Origin: JBQCHF01 sp051954955
GTDB lineage: Bacteria > Actinomycetota > Actinomycetes > Motilibacterales > Motilibacteraceae
Assembly: GCA_051954955.1 (NCBI GenBank)
Contig: JBQCHF010000072.1
Coordinates: 42,145 to 106,144, forward strand
Direction of reading: 5' to 3'
DNA length: 64,000 bases
Shown here: positions 45,079 through 53,880 of the stretch, one piece after another
Layout of the letters: every line of letters starts with the position of its first letter
Numbering within the stretch: the stretch's first letter is position 1
Made by a program: the position numbers and the translations under genes
Notes under the pieces: model-generated
The model's database searches: none
What the model saw: only the letters and a program-made list of their open reading frames with translations
What the model was told of the DNA's origin: nothing

Positions 45079-46467
45079 ATGGAACTCCCCGCTCAGTCCC
45101 GTCCCCGCATGCACGACCTCGACGAGCGCACGCTGCGACTCGTCCTGGACTACGTCGTCGAGCGGCTCTCGATGCCCGAGACGCCGCTGGACCTTCCCGG
45201 CGACAAGCGCACCCTCGATGCCGCCCTGGCCGGGCTGGTCACCGAGCACGGCACCGATGCGGCCGACGTGCTGCGCACCTACGACGAGGTGCTCTCCCGC
45301 GCGGTGATCTCGTGCGACAGCCCGCGCTTCCTGGCGTTCGTCCCGGCCGCGCCCACCAAGTCGGCCCTGCTGTTCGACATGGTGGTCAGCGCCGCGTCGC
45401 TGCAGGGCATCTCGTGGCTGGAGGCCTCCGGCGCGATCGCCGCGGAGAACCAGGTGCTGCGCTGGATCGCCGACCTCGCCGGGCTGCCGGAGGGGGCCGG
45501 CGGTTGCTTCGTGACCGGCGGCTCGGCCGCCAACCTGTCCGCGCTCGCGGTCGCACGGGACACCGGCCAGCGACGCCTCGCGGAGCGGGGCGTCGTCGAC
45601 GCCGAGCGTCGCCGGGTGCGGGTCGCGGTGAGCGACCAGGCGCACTCCTCCATCGCCAACTCCCTGCACCTGCTGGCGATGGACGCCCTCGTCGTCCCCA
45701 CCGCAGACCACCGGCTCACCGGCGACGCGCTGCGGGGCGCGCTGGCCGCCGACCCCGACGCCTCCGACGTCGTCGCCGTCGTCGCGACGGCGGGCACCAC
45801 CAACGCCGGCATCGTCGACGACCTGGCCGGCGTCGCCGAGGTGGCCCGCGAGCACGGGCTGTGGTTCCACGTCGACGGTGCCTACGGCGGGGCCGGGTTG
45901 CTCGCGCCCAGCGTGCGCCCCCGCTACGCCGGGATCGAGCACGCCGACTCGTTCGTCGTCGACCCGCACAAGTGGCTGTTCGCGCCGTTCGACTGCGCCG
46001 CGCTGCTCTACCGGCAGCCCAACCTGGCCCGCGCGGTGCACACGCAGGACGCCTCGTATCTCGACGTCATCCACTCCGACGGCGAGTGGAACCCGACCGA
46101 CTACGCCTACCACCTCACCCGCCGCGCCCGCGGCCTGCCGCTGTGGTTCTCCCTCGCGGTCCACGGGACCGCGGCCTACCGGGAGGCGGTGGAGTCCTCG
46201 CTGTCCCTGGCCCGCGAGACTGCGGAGCTCGTGCGCGAGTCCGACCACCTGGAGCTCGTCCGAGATCCGGAGCTGTCGGTCGTGCTGTTCCGGCGCAAGG
46301 GCTGGGAATCGGACGACTACTACGCCTGGTCGGAGAAGCTGCTCGCCGACCAGGTCGCCTTCGTCACCCCGACGTCGTGGCAGGGCGAGACGGTGGCGCG
46401 ATTCGCGTTCCTGCACCCGCACACGGATCTTGACGTGGTCCGGGAGATCCTCGCCTCGATGGAGTGA
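45079..46467 (+). CDS. PLP-dependent decarboxylase (group II)
   Basis: The ~462-residue enzyme belongs to the glutamate/aromatic/2,4-diaminobutyrate decarboxylase fold: SAANLSALAVAR for phosphate binding, HVDGAYGG with the PLP-ring Asp, and the Schiff-base lysine in VVDPHKWLFAPFD. Group-II enzymes make amines from amino acids; the exact substrate is not readable. I chose ATG 45079, with GAGG five bases upstream; ATG 44962 would add 39 poorly conserved residues. Its 3' end faces a class-III aminotransferase across a large terminator. Confidence 0.88.
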   Translation: MELPAQSRPRMHDLDERTLRLVLDYVVERLSMPETPLDLPGDKRTLDAALAGLVTEHGTDAADVLRTYDEVLSRAVISCDSPRFLAFVPAAPTKSALLFDMVVSAASLQGISWLEASGAIAAENQVLRWIADLAGLPEGAGGCFVTGGSAANLSALAVARDTGQRRLAERGVVDAERRRVRVAVSDQAHSSIANSLHLLAMDALVVPTADHRLTGDALRGALAADPDASDVVAVVATAGTTNAGIVDDLAGVAEVAREHGLWFHVDGAYGGAGLLAPSVRPRYAGIEHADSFVVDPHKWLFAPFDCAALLYRQPNLARAVHTQDASYLDVIHSDGEWNPTDYAYHLTRRARGLPLWFSLAVHGTAAYREAVESSLSLARETAELVRESDHLELVRDPELSVVLFRRKGWESDDYYAWSEKLLADQVAFVTPTSWQGETVARFAFLHPHTDLDVVREILASME

Positions 46468-46493
46468 GAGCCGTCCTTTTCGTGGACCGGGCG

Positions 46494-46552
46494 CATTGGG
46501 TGAGGGTGCCCCGGAGCCAAACCTATTGGCTCTGGGGCACCCTCACCCAATG
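46494..46552. terminator. Very long bidirectional terminator hairpin
   Basis: A 27-bp stem (46494-46520 with 46526-46552, only one G-T pair) encloses a 5-base loop between convergent genes. It is the longest hairpin in the window and should block both transcripts. Confidence 0.9.
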
Positions 46553-46559
46553 AAGATGA

Positions 46560-47948
46560 TCACTGCCCGACGTAGTGCCCGTCGATGGCGGCGAGCGCCT
46601 CGTCGATGATCGCCAGGCCCTCCTTGGCCTCGGCCTCGGTGACGTTGCACGGCGGGACCACGTGCAGGCGGTGGTAGTTGGTGAACGGGAGCAGGCCGCG
46701 CTCCTTGCAGGCGCCGACCAGCTGGCCCATCGCGGCGCTGGTGCCGCCGTAGGGCGCGAGCGGCTCCTTGGTGGCGCGGTCGGTCACCAGGTCCAGCGCC
46801 CAGAACACGCCCATGCCGCGGACCTCGCCGATGACCGGGTGCCGCTCGGCCAGCTCGCGCAGGCCCGGGCCGAGCACCGTCTCGCCGATCTGCGCCGCGT
46901 TCTCGACGACCCGCTCCTCCTCCATCACCCGGATGGTGGCGGTGGCCGCGGCGCAGGCCAGCGGGTGGCCGGAGTAGGTCAGACCGCCGGGGTAGACGCG
47001 GTCGTCGAAGGTGCGGGCGATCTTCGGGCTGATCGCGACGCCGCCCAGCGGCACATAGCCGGAGTTGACGCCCTTGGCGAAGGTGAGCAGGTCCGGCACG
47101 ACGTCCCAGTTGTCGACCGAGAACCACTTGCCGGAGCGGCCGAATCCCGCCATCACCTCGTCGGCGATGTAGACGATCCCGTGCTTGTCGCACAGCTCGC
47201 GGACGCCGGCGAGGAAGCCGGGCGGCGGCGGCATGATGCCGGCGGTGCCTGGGATCGACTCCAGCAGGATCGCGGCGATCGTGCTCGGCCCCTCGAAGGC
47301 GATGACCTGCTCGAGGTGCTCGAGCGCGCGCTGGGTCTCCTCCTGCTCGGTGGTGGCGTGGAAGGCCGAGCGGTAGAGGAACGGTCCGAAGAAGTGCACG
47401 ACGCCGGCGCTGGCGGTGTCCGAGGGCCAGCGGCGCGGGTCGCCGGTCAGGTTCACGGCCATGTGCGTGCCGCCGTGGTAGCTGCGGTACTGCGCGAGCA
47501 CCTTGTGCCGGCCGGTGTGCAGGCGGGCCATCCGCACCGCATGCTCGATCGCGTCGGCGCCGGCGTTGGTGAAGAACACCTTGTCCAGGTCGCCGGGCGT
47601 GTGCCGGGCGATCGCCTCGGCGGCCTCCCCGCGCGCGAGGTTGGCGTGCTGGGGGGCGATGGTGGCCAGGACTCCGGCCTGCTCCTGAATCGCGGCGACG
47701 ACCTTCGGGTGCTGGTGGCCGATGTTGGTGTTGACCAGCTGGGAGGAGAAGTCCAGGTAGCGCTTGCCGTCGTAGTCCCAGACGTAGGAGCCCTCACCGC
47801 CGGCGATCACCATCGGGTCCAGCGCGGCCTGCGCCGACCACGAGTGGAACACGTGGGCTCGGTCCAGCGCGTAGGCGCGCGCGCCGGTGGGGTCCTGGGG
47901 GGCGGGCATGGCGGCTCCTGCTCTGCTTGCCGTGCTGTCGACGGTCAT
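46560..47948 (-). CDS. Class-III pyridoxal-phosphate aminotransferase
   Basis: The 462-residue enzyme has VFFTNAGADAIEHAVRMARLHTG, GIVYIADEVMAGFGRSGKW with the PLP Asp, and FAKGVNSGYVPLGGV with the Schiff-base lysine. SYVWDYDGKRYLDFSSQLVNTNIGHQHP is typical of omega-amino-acid:pyruvate transaminases. The ATG at 47948 is used; an ATG at 47909 would trim 13 poorly conserved residues. Together with the facing decarboxylase and the amine transporter earlier in the window it suggests amine/omega-amino acid metabolism, though no operon joins them. Confidence 0.88.
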   Translation of the reverse strand: MTVDSTASRAGAAMPAPQDPTGARAYALDRAHVFHSWSAQAALDPMVIAGGEGSYVWDYDGKRYLDFSSQLVNTNIGHQHPKVVAAIQEQAGVLATIAPQHANLARGEAAEAIARHTPGDLDKVFFTNAGADAIEHAVRMARLHTGRHKVLAQYRSYHGGTHMAVNLTGDPRRWPSDTASAGVVHFFGPFLYRSAFHATTEQEETQRALEHLEQVIAFEGPSTIAAILLESIPGTAGIMPPPPGFLAGVRELCDKHGIVYIADEVMAGFGRSGKWFSVDNWDVVPDLLTFAKGVNSGYVPLGGVAISPKIARTFDDRVYPGGLTYSGHPLACAAATATIRVMEEERVVENAAQIGETVLGPGLRELAERHPVIGEVRGMGVFWALDLVTDRATKEPLAPYGGTSAAMGQLVGACKERGLLPFTNYHRLHVVPPCNVTEAEAKEGLAIIDEALAAIDGHYVGQ

Positions 47949-48156
47949 CCGGGTGCTGTCAGCCTAGGGACGGTGGGACGGCGTCCGGGAGCCGCACAGT
48001 GCAAGCCTGCTGAGGCCTCTCCCCGACACCCTGGAAGGACGGCCGGACTGCCTGGTCCCCCTGCTGGCGCCGCTCATCCACGCCGGGTGATGTGGCCCGC
48101 CGCGGCGCGCGGGACGTTCCGACCACGGCGGCGCAAGCGGCATCGGGGAGGCGGAC

Positions 48157-48396
48157 ATGTCGGAGCTGAAGTTCGAGCGCAAGGAGACGATGTCGCGGGC
48201 GGAGGCCGCGCGTCTGCTCTCGGCGCTGGCGGCCGCCTTCGCCGACGGGGAGGACGTGGAGCTCCCGGTCGGCCCCGGAACCCTCGAGGTGCACGTGCCC
48301 GAACAGGTGCACGGCGAGCTCGAGGTCGAGGTCGACGGGGACGAGGTGGAGATCGAGATCGAGTTCAGCTGGTCCCGCAAGGCCGCGCCTGCCTGA
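48157..48396 (+). CDS. Amphi-Trp domain small protein
   Basis: The 79-residue product reads ELKFERKETMSRAEAARLLSALAAAF, then VELPVGPGTLEVHVPEQV, an acidic strand pair and EIEFSWSR with the conserved aromatic end. This is the amphi-Trp family, named for an amphipathic pattern with a tryptophan; role unknown. ATG is preceded by GGGGAGG. Confidence 0.85.
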   Translation: MSELKFERKETMSRAEAARLLSALAAAFADGEDVELPVGPGTLEVHVPEQVHGELEVEVDGDEVEIEIEFSWSRKAAPA

Positions 48397-48441
48397 GCAA
48401 GGGCTGAACACAGGCCGGACGCGGGCCGGGCGCGGGTGGTC

Positions 48442-49245
48442 TCAGCCGGCGCCGAGGGACCGCAGCGCACCGCACTGCGACGCGGGCGGCACCGCCGTGA
48501 GCGGTGGCCCGTCCAGCGCAGTGAGCACCAGCCCAACCACCAGCGGATCGGTGGGCAGCGTGCCGTGCTCGGTGGTGGCGTCGGCGCAGACGTCCTGCAC
48601 GACGACGTCGACGGCCCCGGTCAGGCGGGCCGAGTCCGGCGGCCGGACGACCTGGTCGTCCCGGGTCCAGATGCTGGTCCAGCGGGGTCCGGCGGGTGTG
48701 TCCGGCAGCCCGTCGAGGAGCGGCGAGCCGCCGGCCAGCTGCTGGCAGGCGAGCGGGCACTCGCCGGGGACGAACGCGGCGGCCAGCCCGGCCAGCTGCG
48801 TGCCGTGGTGCGGGCTGCCAAGTGTCACCACCCGCCGGGCCACCTTCCCCCCGCCCAGGTCCGCGGCCCAGAGCCGGGCGACCACGCCTCCGGCGCTGTA
48901 GCCGACGACGTCCACCGACGGGGCGCCGGCGTCGAGCTGGCCGCGCACCGCGGCGTCGAGGGCCTTGGCCTGCGCGCGCAGGTCGCCGGTGCCGCCGTCG
49001 GGGAGGGTGAGCACCAGGGTCTGCCGGCCGGCCGCCTGCAGCCGTGCGGCTAGCTGCTCCAGCCCGGTCCGGCTGCCGCCGTAGCCGGGCACCAGGACGA
49101 CCGGGCCGGGCGGCAGCTCGGCCGCTTGCTTGCGGTCCGCACCCCGGTGCTGCCGCTGCAACCCGACCACCACGACGACGGCCAGCAGCACCGCCAGCAC
49201 GGCGGCCAGCGCGAGGAGCAGGCCGCGCAGGCGGCGTTGCCGCAC
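48442..49245 (-). CDS. Membrane-anchored lipase/esterase, alpha/beta-hydrolase fold
   Basis: The 267-residue product has an N-terminal signal anchor (LRGLLLALAAVLAVLLAVVV), then VVLVPGYGGSRTGLEQLA with the oxyanion turn, the nucleophile elbow VVGYSAGGVVARLW and SPHHGTQLAGL. A cysteine-bearing region follows (CPLACQQ; VCADATTEHG). This is the LipA/class-2 lipase-like layout facing the outside of the membrane. GTG 49245 lies two bases after the purA stop, so it is translated from the purA transcript. Confidence 0.82.
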   Translation of the reverse strand: MRQRRLRGLLLALAAVLAVLLAVVVVVGLQRQHRGADRKQAAELPPGPVVLVPGYGGSRTGLEQLAARLQAAGRQTLVLTLPDGGTGDLRAQAKALDAAVRGQLDAGAPSVDVVGYSAGGVVARLWAADLGGGKVARRVVTLGSPHHGTQLAGLAAAFVPGECPLACQQLAGGSPLLDGLPDTPAGPRWTSIWTRDDQVVRPPDSARLTGAVDVVVQDVCADATTEHGTLPTDPLVVGLVLTALDGPPLTAVPPASQCGALRSLGAG

Positions 49246-49247
49246 GC

Positions 49248-50534
49248 TCAGCCCAGCAGCGGGCGCAGCTCGACGGTGGCGTCGCGGCCCGGGCCCACCC
49301 CGATGGCCGAGAACGGCGCCCCGGACATCTCCTCCAGCGCACGGACGTAGGCCTGCGCGTTCTTGGGCAGGTCCTCGAACGAGCGCGCCCCGGTGATGTC
49401 CTCGCTCCAGCCGTCGAGGAACTCGTAGACCGGCACCGCGTGGTGGAACTCGGTCTGCGTCATGGGCAGCTCGTCGTGGCGCACGCCGTCGATCTCGTAG
49501 GCCACGCACACCGGGATCCGCTCCCAGCCGGTGAGGACGTCGAGCTTGGTGAGCACGAAGTCGGTGACCCCGTTGATCCGGGCGGCATAGCGCGCGATCG
49601 GCGCGTCGTACCAGCCGCAGCGGCGCGGGCGGCCGGTAGTGGTGCCGAACTCGTGGCCCGCCTCGCGCAGGCGGTCGCCGTCGGCGTCGAGCAGCTCGGT
49701 CGGGAACGGGCCCGAGCCGACCCGCGTCGTGTAGGCCTTGACCACCGCGATCACCTTGTCGATGCGCGTGGGCGGGATGCCCGAGCCCGTGCACGCCCCT
49801 CCGGCGGTCGGGTTGGAGGAGGTGACGAACGGATAGGTGCCGTGGTCGATGTCCAGCAGCGTGGCCTGGCCGCCCTCAAGGACGACGGTCTTCCCCTCGT
49901 CCAGGGCCTTGCCCAGCACCAGCGAGGTGTCCACGACGTGCGGTCGGAGCCGCTCGGCGTAGGAGAGGAACTCCTCCACCACCTCGTCCACCGTGATGGC
50001 CCGGCGGTTGAACGCCTTGACCAGCAAGTGGTTCTTCTGTTCGAGCGCGCCTTCCACCTTCTGGCGCAGGATCTTCTCGTCGAACAGGTCCTGCACGCGC
50101 ACGCCGACGCGACTGATCTTGTCCGAGTAGGCCGGGCCGATGCCGCGGCCGGTGGTGCCGATCCGCGCCTTGCCGAGGAAACGCTCGGAGACCTTGTCCA
50201 TGGTGCGGTGGTGCGGCCCGATGAGGTGCGCGTTGGCACTGACCAGCAGCCTGCTGGTGTCCGTGCCGCGCGCCTCGAGGTCGTCGATCTCCTGGAACAG
50301 CACCTGCAGGTCGATGACCACGCCGTTGCCGATCACCGGCGTGCAGGTGGGCGTGAGGATGCCCGCCGGCAGCAGGTGCAGCGCGTACTTCTCGCCGTTG
50401 ACGACGATGGTGTGGCCGGCGTTGTTGCCGCCGTTGTACTTGACGACGTAGTCGACCTCGGCGCCCATCGCGTCGGTCGCCTTGCCCTTGCCCTCGTCGC
50501 CCCACTGGGCACCGAGCAGCACGATCGCGGGCAT
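49248..50534 (-). CDS. purA: Adenylosuccinate synthetase PurA
   Basis: PurA joins IMP and aspartate with GTP to form adenylosuccinate, the first step to AMP. The 428-residue protein begins AIVLLGAQWGDEGKGKATD with the GTP-binding loop, GGNNAGHTIVV with the general-base region, and TTGRPRRCGWYDAP and TKLDVLTGW. ATG 50534 follows AGAGGTGGCAGGGC; frames reaching further upstream overlap the divergent promoter. Next on the same transcript is a lipase gene. Confidence 0.96.
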   Translation of the reverse strand: MPAIVLLGAQWGDEGKGKATDAMGAEVDYVVKYNGGNNAGHTIVVNGEKYALHLLPAGILTPTCTPVIGNGVVIDLQVLFQEIDDLEARGTDTSRLLVSANAHLIGPHHRTMDKVSERFLGKARIGTTGRGIGPAYSDKISRVGVRVQDLFDEKILRQKVEGALEQKNHLLVKAFNRRAITVDEVVEEFLSYAERLRPHVVDTSLVLGKALDEGKTVVLEGGQATLLDIDHGTYPFVTSSNPTAGGACTGSGIPPTRIDKVIAVVKAYTTRVGSGPFPTELLDADGDRLREAGHEFGTTTGRPRRCGWYDAPIARYAARINGVTDFVLTKLDVLTGWERIPVCVAYEIDGVRHDELPMTQTEFHHAVPVYEFLDGWSEDITGARSFEDLPKNAQAYVRALEEMSGAPFSAIGVGPGRDATVELRPLLG

Positions 50535-50624
50535 GCCCTGCCACCTCTTCGCACCGGGAAGCCCCGACCACGGACGGCGGATCGGGAGCAATCATGTGGC
50601 TCTTACGTGGGGAGGCTACCGGAC

Positions 50625-51566
50625 GTGACACAGGAGGGGTCCGTCCCGCCCGCTGCGCGGGACCTGCTGGTGGTGACCAACGCGGCCGCCGGGGGCGCCG
50701 ACGACGCCGCGGTGCAGGCAGTGCTGGAGGTGCTGCGCACCGGCGCGAACGTGCGCGTGGAGGCCACCGCGGAACCGGGCGAACTGGAGTCGCTGCTGGC
50801 CTCGCGAGCGACCGGTGAGCGGGTGGTGGCCGTCGGCGGCGACGGGTCCGTGCACGCGGTGGTCGACGCGCTCGAACGGCTGGGGCGGCTGTCCCCAGAG
50901 GACCCGGTCGGCGTCGTGCCGCTGGGCACCGGCAACGACCTGGCCCGCTGCCTCGGCCTGCCGCTGGAACCGGCCCGGGCCGCCCGGGTCGTGCTCACGG
51001 GCCGGCCCCGCACGCTCGACGTGCTGGTCGACGACGACGGCGGGCTGGTCGTGAACGCGGTCCACGCCGGGGTGGGCGCCTCGGCCGCCGAGGCCGCGCA
51101 GGTCTGGAAGGAACGGCTCGGCGCGGCCGGCTACGTCGTCGGCAGCGCGCTCGCCGGGGCACGCGAGCGGGGCTGGCGGCTGCAGGTGCTCGTCGACGGC
51201 CGCGAGGTGTCGGGCAGCTCGGCAGACGCTGACGACCGGCTGCTCATGGTCGGGCTCGGCATCGGCCGCTCGATCGGCGGCGGCGCGCTGCTGACGCCGG
51301 ACGCCGAGCCCGACGACGGCCTGGTCGACGTCGTCCTGGCCGCGGCCACCGGACCGCTGGCCCGGGTCGGCTACGCCGTCGCCCTGCGCGCGGGCGACCA
51401 CGTGGACCGCGACGACGTCGAGGCGCTGCGCGGGCGGGAGGTGGTGGTGACGGCCGCCGGGCCCGGCGAGGAGTTCGGCACCAACGCCGACGGCGAGCTG
51501 GCCGGCCCGTTCACCCGCCGGCGGTGGACCGTGCGCCCCGCGGCGTGGTCCTGCCTGGTGCCCTGA
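50625..51566 (+). CDS. Diacylglycerol/lipid kinase family protein
   Basis: The 313-residue protein has the DAGK catalytic core: LVVTNAAAGGADD, VVAVGGDGSVHAVVDAL with the GGDGT-type ATP loop (GGDGS here), and VVPLGTGNDLARCLGLP. It probably phosphorylates diacylglycerol or a similar lipid at the membrane for phospholipid recycling. GTG 50625 has GGGGAGG ten bases upstream. It diverges from purA across 90 bases that hold both promoters. Confidence 0.9.
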   Translation: MTQEGSVPPAARDLLVVTNAAAGGADDAAVQAVLEVLRTGANVRVEATAEPGELESLLASRATGERVVAVGGDGSVHAVVDALERLGRLSPEDPVGVVPLGTGNDLARCLGLPLEPARAARVVLTGRPRTLDVLVDDDGGLVVNAVHAGVGASAAEAAQVWKERLGAAGYVVGSALAGARERGWRLQVLVDGREVSGSSADADDRLLMVGLGIGRSIGGGALLTPDAEPDDGLVDVVLAAATGPLARVGYAVALRAGDHVDRDDVEALRGREVVVTAAGPGEEFGTNADGELAGPFTRRRWTVRPAAWSCLVP

Positions 51567-51593
51567 TCGCGCCCCGTCTGCGGCCCGGCGCCC

Positions 51594-52559
51594 TCAGCCC
51601 AGCCGGCCGGCCAGCGCGGCACCGAGCCGGCTGCCGGACAGGAACGCGGCCTCGATCCGGCTGGGAGCGCACCAGCCGTCGCCGCAGAGGCCGACCAGCG
51701 AGTCGCCCAGGTGGAAGGACTCCTCCCGCGGCTGGGAGGGACGCGCCAGCCCCCAGCGCTTGACCACCGCCCACTCCGGGTCGCGGTCGATCCCGAGGAC
51801 CCGGCGCACCGCGGCGATGAGGGCGTCGCGCGCGCCGTCGGGGTCGTCCAGGTGCAGCGCCGCGAGCTGAGGACTGGAGTGGGCGACCAGGACCGGCGCA
51901 CCGTCCCCCCGCCGCCGGCCGTCGTCGGCGATCCACGACAGGCTGTCGGAGCCGTTGACGAAGACGCCGTCGATCTCCGGCCAGCAGCGCTCGGACCAGC
52001 CCGCGTAGAGCGACAGGGCCGGCTCCCACGCGGCGTCGTAGAGCAGCGACCGCTCCTCCGACAGCTCGTCGGAGAGAAGGTCCACCGCCTGTGGGTCGGG
52101 CATGGCCAGTACGACGGCGCGCGCCGGTTCGCCATCCACCACCGGCCCGGCGTCCACCTCGGCCACGTCGTGGAAGCGCTCCACCGCGAGCCCCTCGGCC
52201 AGGTCCTCCACCAGGCTGCGCAGACCGCCGCGCGCGGCCCAGCGGACCGGGCCGGAGGAGGTGCCCTCGATGCCGTCCGGTCCGGCCACGTGGAAGGTGT
52301 CGGTCCAGGGACGGGCCAGCCCACGCTGCTCCCAGTCGCGCACCACCGCGCCGAACTCGTCGGAGCGGACGGTGAAGTACGCCGCACCGACGTCGACGGG
52401 GCGCTCCTGGGTGGTGCGAATGGCCATCCGGCCGCCGATCCGCTTGCCGCGGTCGCGCACGACCACGTTCAGCCCGGCGGCGTCGAGCGCCCGGGCGCAG
52501 GCCACGCCGGACATCCCGGCCCCCACGACGACGACGGGCAGGGGGTCGTACGAGCTCAC
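51594..52559 (-). CDS. FAD/NAD(P)-dependent amine-oxidase-like (renalase-type) protein
   Basis: The 321-residue protein has the FAD dinucleotide site VVVVGAGMSGVACARALDAAG and the GRMAIRTT segment typical of renalase-type flavoproteins, plus VDVGAAYFT and a C-terminal LVGLCGDGW FAD-binding end. Bacterial renalases oxidise misfolded NAD(P)H isomers; that role is likely but not proven here. It starts GTG 22 bases after the PLD-type gene stops. Confidence 0.82.
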   Translation of the reverse strand: MSSYDPLPVVVVGAGMSGVACARALDAAGLNVVVRDRGKRIGGRMAIRTTQERPVDVGAAYFTVRSDEFGAVVRDWEQRGLARPWTDTFHVAGPDGIEGTSSGPVRWAARGGLRSLVEDLAEGLAVERFHDVAEVDAGPVVDGEPARAVVLAMPDPQAVDLLSDELSEERSLLYDAAWEPALSLYAGWSERCWPEIDGVFVNGSDSLSWIADDGRRRGDGAPVLVAHSSPQLAALHLDDPDGARDALIAAVRRVLGIDRDPEWAVVKRWGLARPSQPREESFHLGDSLVGLCGDGWCAPSRIEAAFLSGSRLGAALAGRLG

Positions 52560-52581
52560 AGCGCTTCTCCTGCGGGTGGGG

Positions 52582-53844
52582 TCAGAGCCAACGGCGCACC
52601 GGCAGGGTGGCCGCCTCCAGGATCTTCCGGTGCCCGGCGCGCTCGTGCCACCGGGAGCGCTCGAGCCGGCGGCTGCGGGTCAGGTCCTCGTCGAGGTCGT
52701 GGTCGAGCCGGGCGACGACGTCGCGGTCGAGCACCACCAGCACGTTCTCCTCGTCGTGGTCCAGCGACCGGCGGTTGAAGTTGGACGAGCCGATGACGGC
52801 GGCGTAGCCGTCCACCGTCATGGTCTTCGCGTGCATCATCGAGGGCTGGTAGGAGAAGACCTCGATCCCCGCGTCGAGCAGCCGGTCGTACTGGGCCTCG
52901 CCCGCCACCCGGCAGACCCGCTTGTCCGCGTGCGGCCCGGGCACGAGCAGCTCCACCCGCACCCCTCGCTCTGCCGTCTCGCACAGCGTGTCCAGGAACA
53001 CGCTGTCCGGGGCGAAGTAGGCGGTGGCGATCCGCAGCCGCTCCTGGGCCGAGCGGAGCACCACGTGGAACGCGGACTGCATGTCGTCCCACCCCAGCGA
53101 CGCCGAGCCGCGCACCACCAGCACGGTGGAGCGCCCGCGCTGGGGCTGCACCGGGAAGCGGTCGACCTCGTCGTAGAGCGGCCGCCCGGACTCGGCCCAG
53201 TCCTGCACGAACGCGGCGTGCAGGCCGTCCACCGCCGGACCCTCGACGCGCACGTGCGTGTCGCGCCACTCGGTCTCGTCCCGCGCGTCGCCGCACCACT
53301 CCTCCGCGATCCCGACCCCGCCGGTGAACGCGACCTGCTCGTCCACCACGAGGACCTTGCGGTGCAGCCGATGGTTCTGCTTGAACGGGGACTGCAGCAG
53401 CGGCCGGCGGAACCACTCCACGCAGACCCCGGCGCGCTCCATGGCGCGCACCAGCTCCTTGTCGATGAGCCGGCCGCCGAGGGCGTCGACGAGCAGGCGC
53501 ACCCGCACCCCGGCGGCGGCGCGCTCGGCCAGCGCGGCGGCGAACTCGGCGGCGATGTCGCCGCGCCAGTAGACGAAAGTCATCAGGTCGACGGTTTGAC
53601 GCGCTCCGCGGATGGCCTCGAGCATGGCCGGGAAGATCCGGTCGCCGTTGCGCAGCACCTCGATCGAGTTGCCCTCGGTGAACGGGGTGCCGATGAGCAC
53701 CTCGAGCCGGCGGCGCAGGGCCTGGCGGCGGGGGTCGTCGCGATCGGCCTCGCCGGCATCGTTATCGGCGGCGACGTCGGCGGCGGCGACCCCGTCATGC
53801 GTGGCGATCGGGTCGTGAGAGCGGGGCGACACGGTCTCGACCAC
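52582..53844 (-). CDS. Phospholipase-D-type cardiolipin synthase
   Basis: The 420-residue protein carries two HxKx4D motifs: HRKVLVVDEQVAFTGGVG (~residue 160) and HAKTMTVDGYAAVIGSSNFN (~residue 335), the pair needed for phosphatidyl transfer. It should make cardiolipin from phosphatidylglycerol at the membrane, although no clear N-terminal membrane helix is seen; the N-terminus is acidic. The DAG-kinase-like gene nearby also fits phospholipid metabolism. GTG start at 53844. Confidence 0.85.
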   Translation of the reverse strand: MVETVSPRSHDPIATHDGVAAADVAADNDAGEADRDDPRRQALRRRLEVLIGTPFTEGNSIEVLRNGDRIFPAMLEAIRGARQTVDLMTFVYWRGDIAAEFAAALAERAAAGVRVRLLVDALGGRLIDKELVRAMERAGVCVEWFRRPLLQSPFKQNHRLHRKVLVVDEQVAFTGGVGIAEEWCGDARDETEWRDTHVRVEGPAVDGLHAAFVQDWAESGRPLYDEVDRFPVQPQRGRSTVLVVRGSASLGWDDMQSAFHVVLRSAQERLRIATAYFAPDSVFLDTLCETAERGVRVELLVPGPHADKRVCRVAGEAQYDRLLDAGIEVFSYQPSMMHAKTMTVDGYAAVIGSSNFNRRSLDHDEENVLVVLDRDVVARLDHDLDEDLTRSRRLERSRWHERAGHRKILEAATLPVRRWL

Positions 53845-53880
53845 GAAAGTTCCCCTCCTGCTGCGGCCAGCGGGCTTTAC

